Source: Betaproteobacteria bacterium (GTDB taxonomy: Bacteria > Pseudomonadota > Gammaproteobacteria > Burkholderiales > SG8-41). From it: 7,098 bases of DNA. The notes below the pieces were generated by a model. That model had not been told where the DNA came from and made no database searches. It saw only the letters and a list, made by a program, of their open reading frames with translations. The number at the start of each line of letters is the position of its first letter. Position 1 is the stretch's first letter. Of the stretch, positions 1 through 5,922 are shown in pieces. The translations under genes and the position numbers were made by a program. Where the stretch lies: assembly GCA_021300125.1 (NCBI GenBank), contig JAJTHX010000386.1, positions 1 to 7,098 of the forward strand, in the 5' to 3' direction.

Positions 1-430
1 CGCCGGGCGCTATGCCGGACGCGCCGCGCTGCGCACCTGGCTGACCGGCATCCTCAAGCACAAAATCATCGACCAGCTGCGCCGCAACAGCCGCGAACAA
101 GCGCTCGCCGCGGACGAGGACAGCGAGAACGAAGCGGTCGAGGCGCAGTTTGTAGCCGATGGCCACTGGCGCGATCCCCCACGCGACTGGGGCGATCCCG
201 CGGCCAGCCTCGAAAGCCGGCGCTTCTGGCGGGCTTTCGAACTGTGCCTGCAGCGCCTGCCGGCGCGCACCGCCGCCGCATTCAAGATGCGCGAGGTGAT
301 GGAACTCCCGACCGAGGACATCTGTAAGGCCCTGGACATCAGCGCGACGAACTGCTGGGTGATGCTGCACCGGGCGCGGCTGACGCTGCGCGAGTGCCTG
401 CGCCTGACCTGGTTCGAGAACGCGCCCTGA
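1..430 (+). CDS. ECF-type sigma-70 family RNA polymerase sigma factor (3' part; 5' end outside window)
   Basis: The last 142 codons of an alternative sigma factor are present; the start lies upstream of the window. Fragment residues 8-30 (RAALRTWLTGILKHKIIDQL followed by RRNS) look like regions 2.3/2.4, which melt and read the -10 element. A charged linker, roughly residues 32-75, follows. Residues 85-133 form region 4, with the LPARTAAAFKMREVMEL helix and a helix-turn-helix at TEDICKALDISATNCWVMLH that reads the -35 element. The C-terminal TWFENAP ending and the short zinc-finger gene 19 bases downstream resemble the sigma subfamily I know as TIGR02943; that subfamily assignment is from memory. 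The neighbouring gene suggests that activity is held in check by a zinc-dependent anti-sigma protein. The target regulon cannot be read from this window. Confidence 0.92.
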   Translation, partial: AGRYAGRAALRTWLTGILKHKIIDQLRRNSREQALAADEDSENEAVEAQFVADGHWRDPPRDWGDPAASLESRRFWRAFELCLQRLPARTAAAFKMREVMELPTEDICKALDISATNCWVMLHRARLTLRECLRLTWFENAP

Positions 431-449
431 CGGGCACCCATTTGCTTTG

Positions 450-629
450 ATGATTCCTTCCTGCAAAAAAGCCGCCGAGCTGCTGTCCGCACAGCAGGAC
501 CGGCCGCTCGGCCCGATCGAGCGCCTCGGCCTTGCCGCGCATCTGGCCATCTGCAGGCGCTGCCGCATCGCGGTGCGCCAGTTCGAATTCCTGCGTCTCG
601 CGGCTCGCCGCTGGCGTGATCTCGAATAG
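450..629 (+). CDS. Small zinc-finger (zf-HC2 type) probable anti-sigma factor
   Basis: A 59-residue protein with the classic HC2 layout: Cys5 near the N-terminus, then His31-x3-Cys35-x2-Cys38 within HLAICRRC. This is the zinc-binding signature of ZAS-type anti-sigma factors, where zinc-bound Cys/His residues hold the cognate sigma factor and thiol oxidation can release it. It begins 19 bases after the sigma gene, so the two are probably co-transcribed and act together. I chose the ATG at 450; an in-frame TTG lies immediately before it at 447. No clear Shine-Dalgarno is visible, so translation may depend on the upstream gene. There is no membrane segment, so the protein should be cytoplasmic and respond to an internal signal. 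The pairing with the sigma factor is inferred from family and position. Confidence 0.85.
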   Translation: MIPSCKKAAELLSAQQDRPLGPIERLGLAAHLAICRRCRIAVRQFEFLRLAARRWRDLE

Positions 630-651
630 CCGGCGGCACCGCCGCGCTGGT

Positions 652-657
652 TATAAT
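652..657 (+). promoter_or_regulatory. Candidate -10 box (TATAAT) ahead of dacA
   Basis: A perfect TATAAT stands out in the 46-base GC-rich gap between the zinc-finger gene and dacA. Its last base is 18 bases before the dacA ATG, so the 5' leader would be only about 12 bases, with no recognisable Shine-Dalgarno. No good -35 hexamer is found at 16-18 bases upstream (the sequence there is gccggc-like), so the box may be weak, activator-dependent, or the start site for a leader-poor mRNA. It probably drives dacA, dat and ybeD. Confidence 0.5.
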
Positions 658-675
658 CGCGGCTTTTCTCCGCCC

Positions 676-1824
676 ATGAACCGCCTCATACCAGCTCTCC
701 GCGCCCTGCTCTTCGCCGCCGCCGCCATCGTCAGCCTCGGCGCCGCCGCGCAGATCCCGATGCCCTCGCCGCCTGCCGTCGAGGCGCGCGCCTGGCTGCT
801 GCTCGACGTCAACAGCGGGCAGGTGCTGGCGAGCCGCAACGCCAATGACCGTTTCGAGCCGGCATCGCTGACCAAGCTGATGACCGCCTATCTCGCCTTC
901 GGCGCGCTGAAACAGAAATCGCTCAAGCCCGAGCAGGTGGTGCCGGTATCCGTGCGCGCCTGGAAAGCCGAGGGTTCGCGCATGTTCATCGAGCCCAAGC
1001 GGCCGGTGACCGTGGACGAACTGCTGCGCGGCATGATCATCCAGTCCGGCAACGACGCCAGTGTCGCGCTGGCCGAGGCCATCGGCGGCAGCGAGGAAGT
1101 CTTCGCGCAGATGATGAACCGCGAGGCCAGGCGCCTGGGCATGGCCAACACCAACTTCACCAATGCCACCGGCCTCACCAGCCCGCAGCTGTACTCGACC
1201 GCACAGGACCTGTCGCTGCTGGCGGTGGCGCTGATCCGCGATTACCCCGAGCACTACGCGCTGTATTCGCAGCGGGATTACCGCTACAACAACATCACCC
1301 AGGCCAACCGCAACCGGCTGCTCTGGCTCGACCCCACGGTCGACGGCGTGAAAACCGGCTTCACCGAGAATGCCGGCTACTGCCTGATCACCTCGGCACG
1401 GCGCGGCGAGCGCCGGCTGGTGTCGGTGGTGCTGGGCACGGCCTCCGAATCGGCGCGCGCCACCGAAAGCCAGAAGCTGCTCAACTGGGGCTTCCAGTTC
1501 TACGACAGCGTCAAGCTCTATACGCGCAACCAGACGGTGACGCAGCTGCGCGTATGGAAGGGCGCCTCCGACATGGTCAAGGCCGGCTTCACCGCCGACC
1601 TCTTCGTCGCGCTGCCCAAGGGCCAGGGCGATCGCGTCAAGGCCACGGTGGAAAGCCAGCAGCCGCTGGTCGCGCCGATCACGCCCGGGCAGCGCGTGGC
1701 CACGCTGAGGCTCGAAGTGGACGGCAAGCCGTACCGCGAGCTGCCGGTGGTGGCGCTCGATCCGGTGCCGGTCGCCGGCGTTTTCGGCCGCGCCTGGGAT
1801 TCGCTGCGCCTGATGTTCAAGTAA
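676..1824 (+). CDS. dacA: D-alanyl-D-alanine carboxypeptidase (penicillin-binding protein 5/6 type)
   Basis: A 382-residue low-molecular-mass penicillin-binding protein that removes the terminal D-alanine from peptidoglycan pentapeptides in the periplasm, limiting cross-linking. Residues 1-25 are a signal peptide (RLIPALRALLFAAAAIVSLG core, likely cut after AAA25 before QIP). The Peptidase_S11 domain follows with all three active-site motifs: S64-L-T-K67 (catalytic serine and lysine), S124-G-N126 and K226-T-G228. After about residue 265 comes the beta-rich PBP5 C-terminal domain. The last ~17 residues (AGVFGRAWDSLRLMFK) form the amphipathic helix that tethers such enzymes to the outer face of the inner membrane. 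Length and domain order are normal for the family. The ATG at 676 gives a proper signal peptide; the frame stays open upstream, but that stretch overlaps the zinc-finger gene and looks non-coding. It is first in a run with dat and ybeD, an arrangement related to dacA-ybeD-lipB-lipA in Escherichia coli. Confidence 0.97.
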   Translation: MNRLIPALRALLFAAAAIVSLGAAAQIPMPSPPAVEARAWLLLDVNSGQVLASRNANDRFEPASLTKLMTAYLAFGALKQKSLKPEQVVPVSVRAWKAEGSRMFIEPKRPVTVDELLRGMIIQSGNDASVALAEAIGGSEEVFAQMMNREARRLGMANTNFTNATGLTSPQLYSTAQDLSLLAVALIRDYPEHYALYSQRDYRYNNITQANRNRLLWLDPTVDGVKTGFTENAGYCLITSARRGERRLVSVVLGTASESARATESQKLLNWGFQFYDSVKLYTRNQTVTQLRVWKGASDMVKAGFTADLFVALPKGQGDRVKATVESQQPLVAPITPGQRVATLRLEVDGKPYRELPVVALDPVPVAGVFGRAWDSLRLMFK

Positions 1825-1865
1825 ACCCGAAGATCCGATCGTTCTACACCCCCGGCACCCGAGAC

Positions 1866-1870
1866 AGGAG
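1866..1870 (+). promoter_or_regulatory. Ribosome binding site of dat
   Basis: AGGAG ends six bases before the ATG at 1877. It is the clearest Shine-Dalgarno on the plus strand in the first half of the window and fixes the dat start. The 52-base gap after dacA shows no convincing terminator or promoter, so dat is probably co-transcribed with dacA. Confidence 0.7.
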
Positions 1871-1876
1871 CAAGCC

Positions 1877-2737
1877 ATGGCCGACATCGTCCATCTCAAC
1901 GGCAAGTTGATGCCCATCGAGGAAGCCTACGTGCCGGTACTCGACCGCGGCTTCATCTTCGGTGACGGGGTTTACGAAGTGATCCCGGTCTACGGCAAGC
2001 GTCCCTTCCGCATGGCCGAACACCTGCGCCGGCTGCAGTGCAGTCTCGACAAGACCGGCATCCGCAATCCGCACAGCGACAGCGAGTGGATACGGCTGGT
2101 CGGCGAGATCATCGAGCGCAACGGCGGCAGCGACCAGTCGGTTTACCTGCAGGTCACCCGCGGCGTGGCCAAACGCGACCATGCCTTCCCCAAGGACATC
2201 CGCCCCACCGTGTTCCTGATGAGCAATCCCCTGGTCACGCCCTCGCCGGCCGCGATTGAAGCCGGCGTGGCCTGTGTCAGCGCCGAGGACTATCGCTGGC
2301 TCAACTGCGACATCAAGTCGGTGTCGCTGCTCGGCAACTGCATGCTGCGCCAGCGCTCGGCCGAAGCGGGTGCGACCGAAACCATCCTGTTCCGCGACGG
2401 CAAACTCACCGAGGCCTCGTCGAGCAACGTCTTCGTGGTCAAGGACGGCGTGCTGTACTGCCCGCCCAAGGACCATCTCATCCTGCCCGGCATCACCTAC
2501 GATGTGGTCATCGAAATCGCGCGCAGCCGTGAATTCCAGCTCGAGGTCAGGCCGGTGAGCGAGGCCGAGGTGCGCAATGCCGACGAGATCTGGGTGACCT
2601 CCTCGACCAAGGAGGTGCTGGCGGTGACAACGCTCGACGGCAAGCCGGTCGGTGACGGCCACCCCGGCCCGCTGTTCCGCCGCATGCACGCGCTGTACCA
2701 GGAATTCAAGCGCGAGCAGATGCGGCCCGCGGCATGA
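1877..2737 (+). CDS. dat: D-amino acid transaminase (PLP fold type IV)
   Basis: A 286-residue class IV aminotransferase, cytoplasmic and PLP-dependent, which interconverts D-alanine and 2-oxoglutarate with pyruvate and D-glutamate. Visible landmarks: the N-terminal DRGFIFGDGVYEV (23-35) with a tyrosine matching Tyr31 of the Bacillus enzyme; RGVAKRDHAFP (95-105), whose Arg100 and His102 match the substrate-carboxylate-binding pair typical of D-amino acid transaminase rather than branched-chain aminotransferase or aminodeoxychorismate lyase; the PLP lysine K147 in DIKSVSLLGN; the Glu179 region LTEASSSNVF, which contacts the cofactor; and the phosphate-binding LPGIT and TSSTKEV loops. The comparison with the Bacillus enzyme is from family knowledge. 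The gene lies 52 bases after dacA and shares an ATGA overlap with ybeD. Its position beside a D-alanine-releasing carboxypeptidase suggests a role in recycling or balancing D-alanine and D-glutamate for peptidoglycan; that role is inference. Confidence 0.95.
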   Translation: MADIVHLNGKLMPIEEAYVPVLDRGFIFGDGVYEVIPVYGKRPFRMAEHLRRLQCSLDKTGIRNPHSDSEWIRLVGEIIERNGGSDQSVYLQVTRGVAKRDHAFPKDIRPTVFLMSNPLVTPSPAAIEAGVACVSAEDYRWLNCDIKSVSLLGNCMLRQRSAEAGATETILFRDGKLTEASSSNVFVVKDGVLYCPPKDHLILPGITYDVVIEIARSREFQLEVRPVSEAEVRNADEIWVTSSTKEVLAVTTLDGKPVGDGHPGPLFRRMHALYQEFKREQMRPAA

Positions 2738-3018
2738 GTGGCGGGGCCGGCGGTGACGATCAGCCCTCGCTGATCGAATACCCCAGCGATTTCCCGCTCA
2801 AGATAATGGGACATACCCGGCCGGGTTTCGCCCAGGCCATCGTCGCCGTGGTCAAGAAGCATGCGCCCGATTTCGACGAGGCCACGCTGACCATGCGCGC
2901 CAGCAAACAGGGCAAGTACCTGAGCCTGACCTGCGTGATCCGCGCCACCTCCCGCCAGCAGCTCGATGCGCTGTACCTGGAACTGAGCGATCACCCGATG
3001 GTGGTCATGGCGCTGTAG
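2734..3018 (+). CDS. ybeD: YbeD/DUF493 family protein, lipoate-locus regulator family
   Basis: A small 94-residue cytoplasmic protein of the DUF493/YbeD family. The family core is recognisable: LIEYPSDFPLKIMG (residues 13-26), then FAQAIVAVVKKHAPDF (32-47), then the beta-hairpin KQGKYLSLTCVIRATS (58-73), and finally LDALYLELSDHPMVVMAL. The fold is an ACT-like alpha/beta ferredoxin fold that suggests small-molecule-sensing or allosteric function, but no biochemical activity is firmly established. The start ATG overlaps the dat stop (ATGA) and there is no strong Shine-Dalgarno, indicating translational coupling. In many proteobacteria ybeD directly precedes lipB and lipA. Here it is cut off from them by two genes on the other strand, and its last 14 bases overlap the 3' end of the yjdF-like gene. 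Confidence 0.93.
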   Translation: MSGGAGGDDQPSLIEYPSDFPLKIMGHTRPGFAQAIVAVVKKHAPDFDEATLTMRASKQGKYLSLTCVIRATSRQQLDALYLELSDHPMVVMAL

Positions 3019-3646
3019 CGGGGGCGAGGCGCGCAATCTGGCGGTCGTGGGCCCGCGCCAGCAGCAGCTGGGCGAACAGCGCACCGCAGAGGGCGAGGAA
3101 CATGTCCCACTGGGTATCCCAGACATCGCCCTGGGTGGCGAGAAACTCGTCAGCCTGGGCGCCAATGAGCAACGCCGCCCACCACTCGATCAGCTCGTAG
3201 AACGCGCTCACCGCGAGGCTGATGCAGAGCACCAGGAAAAACAGGATCCTGCGTCCGCGGATGGCGAACACGCGCAGCAGCAGCTCGCGAGCGACCAGGG
3301 CGGGTACGAAACCCTGCGCGAAATGCCCGATGCGGTCGTAGGGATTGCGGGCCCCGCCAAAGATGTCCTGGAGCCAGAATCCGAACGGGGTACGCGCGTA
3401 GGTATGGGCGCCGCCGTAGATCAGGATCAGCCCGTGCAGGGCGATCAGGGTGTATGCCAGCGACGTCAGCGGCAGGCGGCGGCGGGTGGCCACCAGCAGC
3501 GGCGCCACCACCAGAACCGGCAGCACCTCCATGAACCAGGTCAGGCGATCATGGGGTGCGATGCCGGAGGCCACGAGGGCGAGCAGCCACAATGCGCAGA
3601 CCACGGGCACCGCGGGCGTCTGCCGCGCCGCGGCCATGGCATTCAC
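3005..3646 (-). CDS. yjdF: YjdF-like DUF2238 inner-membrane protein
   Basis: A 213-residue integral membrane protein with about five to six hydrophobic segments, roughly residues 14-30, 38-54, 60-79, 109-127, 132-162 and 181-197. Conserved blocks that I associate with the DUF2238/YjdF family are present: NPYDRIGHFAQGF (101-113), SAFYELIEWWAA (147-158) and TQGDVWDTQWDMFLAL (171-186). The buried Asp, His, Glu and Trp residues in these blocks suggest a conserved polar site in the membrane, but no function is known to me. The first possible start is a GTG at 3646 that overlaps the TGA of the preceding gene (GTGA), implying coupled translation. An ATG three codons further in (3637) is an alternative and would give 210 residues. 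The 3' end overlaps the convergent ybeD end by 14 bases. Family assignment is fairly secure; function is unknown. Confidence 0.9.
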   Translation of the reverse strand: MNAMAAARQTPAVPVVCALWLLALVASGIAPHDRLTWFMEVLPVLVVAPLLVATRRRLPLTSLAYTLIALHGLILIYGGAHTYARTPFGFWLQDIFGGARNPYDRIGHFAQGFVPALVARELLLRVFAIRGRRILFFLVLCISLAVSAFYELIEWWAALLIGAQADEFLATQGDVWDTQWDMFLALCGALFAQLLLARAHDRQIARLAPATAP

Positions 3647-4158
3647 TTCAGCGCCCTGCGCTGGCGCAGCAGGCGCAGCTCATCCGCGTATTGCTTGTGG
3701 AAATCCGAACCGGGCCCCGAGAGGTAGCCGCGGAAATCGGCGCAGACCTTGGCGGCGGCTTCCGGCGGCTCGCCCAGCAGGTCGTCGCGCACTGACATGC
3801 GGTAGTCCAGAATGGCGCCCTCGTGCCTGCCGATGTTGCGCAGGTAGTCCCTTTCGTCGCTGGAGGCACCGCGGATCATCTGCGTCAATCGCAGCTCCAG
3901 TTCGGACAGTAGCAGCTTGTGCCGCGCCTGCCAGCCAATGAAGGCCTTTTCGGTGGCCTTGGCCTGTGCAGGCTGGATGCGGTCGCAAGCCTCGCGGATA
4001 CCCAGCACGCGCTGGTGGGCCAGGTAAATGGTGCTCAGCGCCTGGCCATAGCCGCCCTCGCCGCCGGCTGCGGCCGGATTTTGTGCGGCAGACACCGTGG
4101 CCGCGCAGATCATCCATATGCACACCGCGGCAACTCGGCAATATCCTGCTGCAGGCAC
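3643..4158 (-). CDS. Exported helical protein of unknown function with two mature-domain cysteines
   Basis: A 171-residue protein that I cannot place in a named family. A signal peptide spans about residues 1-25 (Arg8, then VAAVCIWMICAATVSAA, likely cut before Gln26), so it should act in the periplasm. The mature part is rich in charged alpha-helix: IREACDRIQPAQ (54-65), AFIGWQARHKLLLSELELRL (72-91), a polar middle, then AAAKVCADFRGYL (134-146) and a basic C-terminal helix ending in LRQRRALK. Cys58 and Cys139 are its only mature cysteines, so a single disulfide linking the two ends is plausible. The GTG start at 4158 is supported by GGGAG six bases upstream on this strand and by the signal peptide it creates; no ATG is available before the hydrophobic core. 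The stop overlaps the start of the yjdF-like gene, so the two form a two-gene operon. A LprI/DUF1311-like resemblance was considered, but the motif match is too weak to name. Confidence 0.85.
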   Translation of the reverse strand: MPAAGYCRVAAVCIWMICAATVSAAQNPAAAGGEGGYGQALSTIYLAHQRVLGIREACDRIQPAQAKATEKAFIGWQARHKLLLSELELRLTQMIRGASSDERDYLRNIGRHEGAILDYRMSVRDDLLGEPPEAAAKVCADFRGYLSGPGSDFHKQYADELRLLRQRRALK

Positions 4159-4235
4159 TGATTGCTCCCGGGCGTCCTATAATCTCGCTCTATTATCCCA
4201 TCAATGCCGGGGTTGAAGCCTTCCCCCGCCACTCC
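4159..4235. promoter_or_regulatory. Divergent promoter region between the exported-protein operon and lipB-lipA
   Basis: This 77-base gap separates two divergent starts and is visibly AT-enriched at 4178-4197. On the plus strand there is a perfect TATAAT at 4178-4183 and a second candidate TATTAT at 4191-4196, both suitable for lipB-lipA with leaders of about 35-45 bases. On the minus strand GATAAT at 4197-4192 could serve the exported-protein gene, giving a leader of about 27 bases. No convincing -35 hexamer is found at the right distance for any of these. The overlapping boxes suggest that the two directions compete for polymerase. Confidence 0.55.
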
Positions 4236-4883
4236 GTGTCCAACCTGTCCGCCCTTTCCGTTGCAGCCCTCGCGCAAGCGCCCCTGGTGCGCCGGCCGGG
4301 CCTCGTGCCCTACGGCCCGACCCTGCAGCAGATGCGGGACTTCACCACGCGCCGCGACGCGTCCACCCGCGACGAGCTGTGGCTGCTTGAGCATCCGCCC
4401 GTCTATACCGTGGGCATTGCCGGACGCGACGAACATCTGCCGCGTATCGACAACGGCATCCCGGTCGAGCGCATCGACCGCGGCGGCCAGATCACCTACC
4501 ACGGCCCCGGCCAGCTGGTCCTCTATCTGCTGCTCGACCTGCGCCGGCGCGGGCTTTCAGTGCGCCCGCTGGTGCGACGCATGGAGCAGGCGGTGGTGCA
4601 ACTGCTCGCGCACCACGGCATCGAGGCCCATGGCCGTGCCGAAGCACCCGGGGTCTATGTCGGCGCCGCAAAAATCGCGGCGCTGGGACTGCGCGTGCGC
4701 AACGGCTGCTGCTACCACGGCCTTGCGCTCAATGTCGACGTGGACCTCGCACCCTTCCGCGCGATCAACCCCTGCGGCTATCCGGGAATGGCGGTGACCC
4801 GCCTGCGCGACCTCGGCGTCGAAGACAGCCGGGAACAAATCGGCGAAAGCCTGATCCACTGCATGATGGAAAGCCTGACATGA
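4236..4883 (+). CDS. lipB: Octanoyl-[acyl-carrier-protein]:protein N-octanoyltransferase (lipoate biosynthesis)
   Basis: A 215-residue cytoplasmic enzyme that transfers octanoate from acyl carrier protein to the lysine of lipoyl domains (pyruvate and 2-oxoglutarate dehydrogenase E2, GcvH), the first step of de novo lipoylation. Family marks: [14 protein letters not shown] (47-60), the signature [18 protein letters not shown] (82-99), the catalytic lysine K146 in [25 protein letters not shown] (161-171), and the acyl-carrying cysteine C180 in [13 protein letters not shown]. Length is normal. The GTG at 4236 is the likely start: it gives the expected N-terminus ([15 protein letters not shown]), no in-frame ATG is nearby, and the longer open frame upstream runs through the divergent gene. 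No strong Shine-Dalgarno is seen. The stop overlaps lipA by ATGA. With ybeD displaced, the gene has its own promoter region upstream. Confidence 0.96.
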   Translation: MSNLSALSVAALAQAPLVRRPGLVPYGPTLQQMRDFTTRRDASTRDELWLLEHPPVYTVGIAGRDEHLPRIDNGIPVERIDRGGQITYHGPGQLVLYLLLDLRRRGLSVRPLVRRMEQAVVQLLAHHGIEAHGRAEAPGVYVGAAKIAALGLRVRNGCCYHGLALNVDVDLAPFRAINPCGYPGMAVTRLRDLGVEDSREQIGESLIHCMMESLT

Positions 4884-5818
4884 CCACAGCCGGCGAAAAA
4901 CAGAAGGGCCGCGCCAAAACGGCGCGCATCCCGATCAAGGTTGTCCCCGCGGAAACCCTGAGAAAGCCGGACTGGATCCGGGTGCGCCTCGGCAACAGCC
5001 CGCGATTCCAGGAAATCAAGGACATCCTGCGCGCGCAAAAACTGCATACGGTGTGCGAGGAGGCCAGCTGCCCCAATATCGGCGAATGTTTCGGCAAGGG
5101 CACCGCGACCTTCATGATCCTCGGCGACCTGTGCACGCGGCGCTGCCCGTTCTGCGACGTCGCCCACGGCCGGCCCAAACCGCCCGATGCCGACGAGCCG
5201 CGCCACCTCGCCGAGACCATCGCCGCGCTGAAACTCAAGTATGTGGTGATCACCAGCGTCGATCGCGATGACCTGCGCGACGGCGGAGCGCAGCACTTCA
5301 AGGACTGCATCCGCGCCGTGCGCGAGATGTCGCCGCAGACCCGCATCGAGATCCTGGTGCCGGATTTCCGCGGCCGCCTCGACATCGCACTCGACATCCT
5401 TTCGGCAGGTCCGCCCGACGTGATGAACCACAACCTCGAAACCGTGCCGCGGCTCTACAAGCAGGCCCGTCCGGGTTCGGATTACATGCACTCGCTGAAA
5501 CTGCTCAAGGACTTCAAGGCGCGCTTTCCGCAGGTGCCGACCAAATCCGGGCTGATGGTCGGGCTGGGCGAGACAGACGAGGAAATCCTGCAGGTGATGC
5601 GCGACCTGCGCGCCCACGACGTCGACATGCTGACCATCGGCCAGTACCTGCAGCCCTCCACGCACCACCTGCCGGTGCTGCGCTATGTTGAACCGGGGAT
5701 CTTCGAGATGTATGCGGCGGAGGCCGAAAAAATGGGTTTCCAGCACGCCGCCTGCGGCCCGCTCGTGCGCTCGTCATACCACGCAGACCAGCAGGCGCAC
5801 GAGGCCGGCGTGGTCTGA
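4880..5818 (+). CDS. lipA: Lipoyl synthase (radical SAM, two iron-sulfur clusters)
   Basis: A 312-residue radical SAM enzyme that inserts sulfur at C6 and C8 of protein-bound octanoyl groups to make lipoyl cofactor. The auxiliary cluster ligands are Cys59, Cys64 and Cys70 ([12 protein letters not shown]), the cluster that is sacrificed as sulfur donor. The SAM-binding cluster is C85-x3-C89-x2-C92 (CTRRCPFC) and is followed by DVAHGRP. Further family blocks are [37 protein letters not shown] and, at the C-terminus, RSSYHADQ, whose serine is the fourth ligand of the auxiliary cluster in known structures. All ligands are present and the length is normal, so the enzyme should be active. The ATG overlaps the lipB stop, with GGAAAG six bases upstream. 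It works directly on the product of LipB. Confidence 0.98.
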   Translation: MTTAGEKQKGRAKTARIPIKVVPAETLRKPDWIRVRLGNSPRFQEIKDILRAQKLHTVCEEASCPNIGECFGKGTATFMILGDLCTRRCPFCDVAHGRPKPPDADEPRHLAETIAALKLKYVVITSVDRDDLRDGGAQHFKDCIRAVREMSPQTRIEILVPDFRGRLDIALDILSAGPPDVMNHNLETVPRLYKQARPGSDYMHSLKLLKDFKARFPQVPTKSGLMVGLGETDEEILQVMRDLRAHDVDMLTIGQYLQPSTHHLPVLRYVEPGIFEMYAAEAEKMGFQHAACGPLVRSSYHADQQAHEAGVV

Positions 5819-5837
5819 AGCCGCCTCGATCGCCCGA

Positions 5838-5854
5838 CCCTGCGGGATGCAGGG
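5838..5854. terminator. Possible hairpin between convergent lipA and the thioredoxin gene
   Basis: CCCTGC, a five-base loop, then GCAGGG gives a perfect six-pair stem 20 bases after the lipA stop. A second five-pair GCCGG/CCGGC stem lies at 5895-5911. Neither is followed by a T-run on either strand, so neither is a textbook intrinsic terminator. They are recorded because the 104-base convergent gap (5819-5922) is where transcripts from both sides should end and it holds nothing else recognisable. Confidence 0.25.
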
Positions 5855-5922
5855 GTTCCGGCGGCAAACGGCTTGCGCAGCCCGTTCTCCCGGTGCCGGC
5901 TGTTTACCGGCGGCCGCGCGCC

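Noticed and set aside
532..675. Possible 48-residue N-terminal extension of DacA
   Set aside because: It would hide the signal peptide and overlaps the zinc-finger gene. The ATG at 676 gives a normal exported protein.
10..1917. Very long open frame on the minus strand across the sigma, zinc-finger and dacA genes
   Set aside because: It is antisense to three recognisable protein genes. Its translation is low-complexity, rich in Arg, Gly, Ala and His, and matches no family. High GC content keeps antisense frames open.
1844..2689. Minus-strand open frame opposite dat
   Set aside because: It mirrors the codon positions of dat, has no recognisable domain, and dat has complete catalytic motifs.
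3047..3727. Plus-strand open frame between ybeD and lipB that would keep the cluster on one strand
   Set aside because: The translation is Gln/Arg-rich and unstructured. The minus strand encodes conserved DUF2238 motifs and transmembrane segments in the same DNA.
3005..4158. Recent horizontal transfer or mobile element carrying the two minus-strand genes
   Set aside because: I see no inverted or direct repeats at the edges, no integrase or transposase, and no change in base composition.
3966..4235. Possible 90-residue N-terminal extension of LipB
   Set aside because: It overlaps the signal-peptide gene on the other strand and the promoter region, is basic and low-complexity, and exceeds the family length.
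4778..5746. 322-residue minus-strand open frame opposite lipA
   Set aside because: It is a shadow of lipA, rich in His, Arg, Val and Ala, with no motif; lipA has every cluster ligand.
5895..5911. GCCGG/CCGGC stem after lipA as an intrinsic terminator
   Set aside because: It has only five pairs and no T-run on either strand; such stems arise often by chance in GC-rich DNA.
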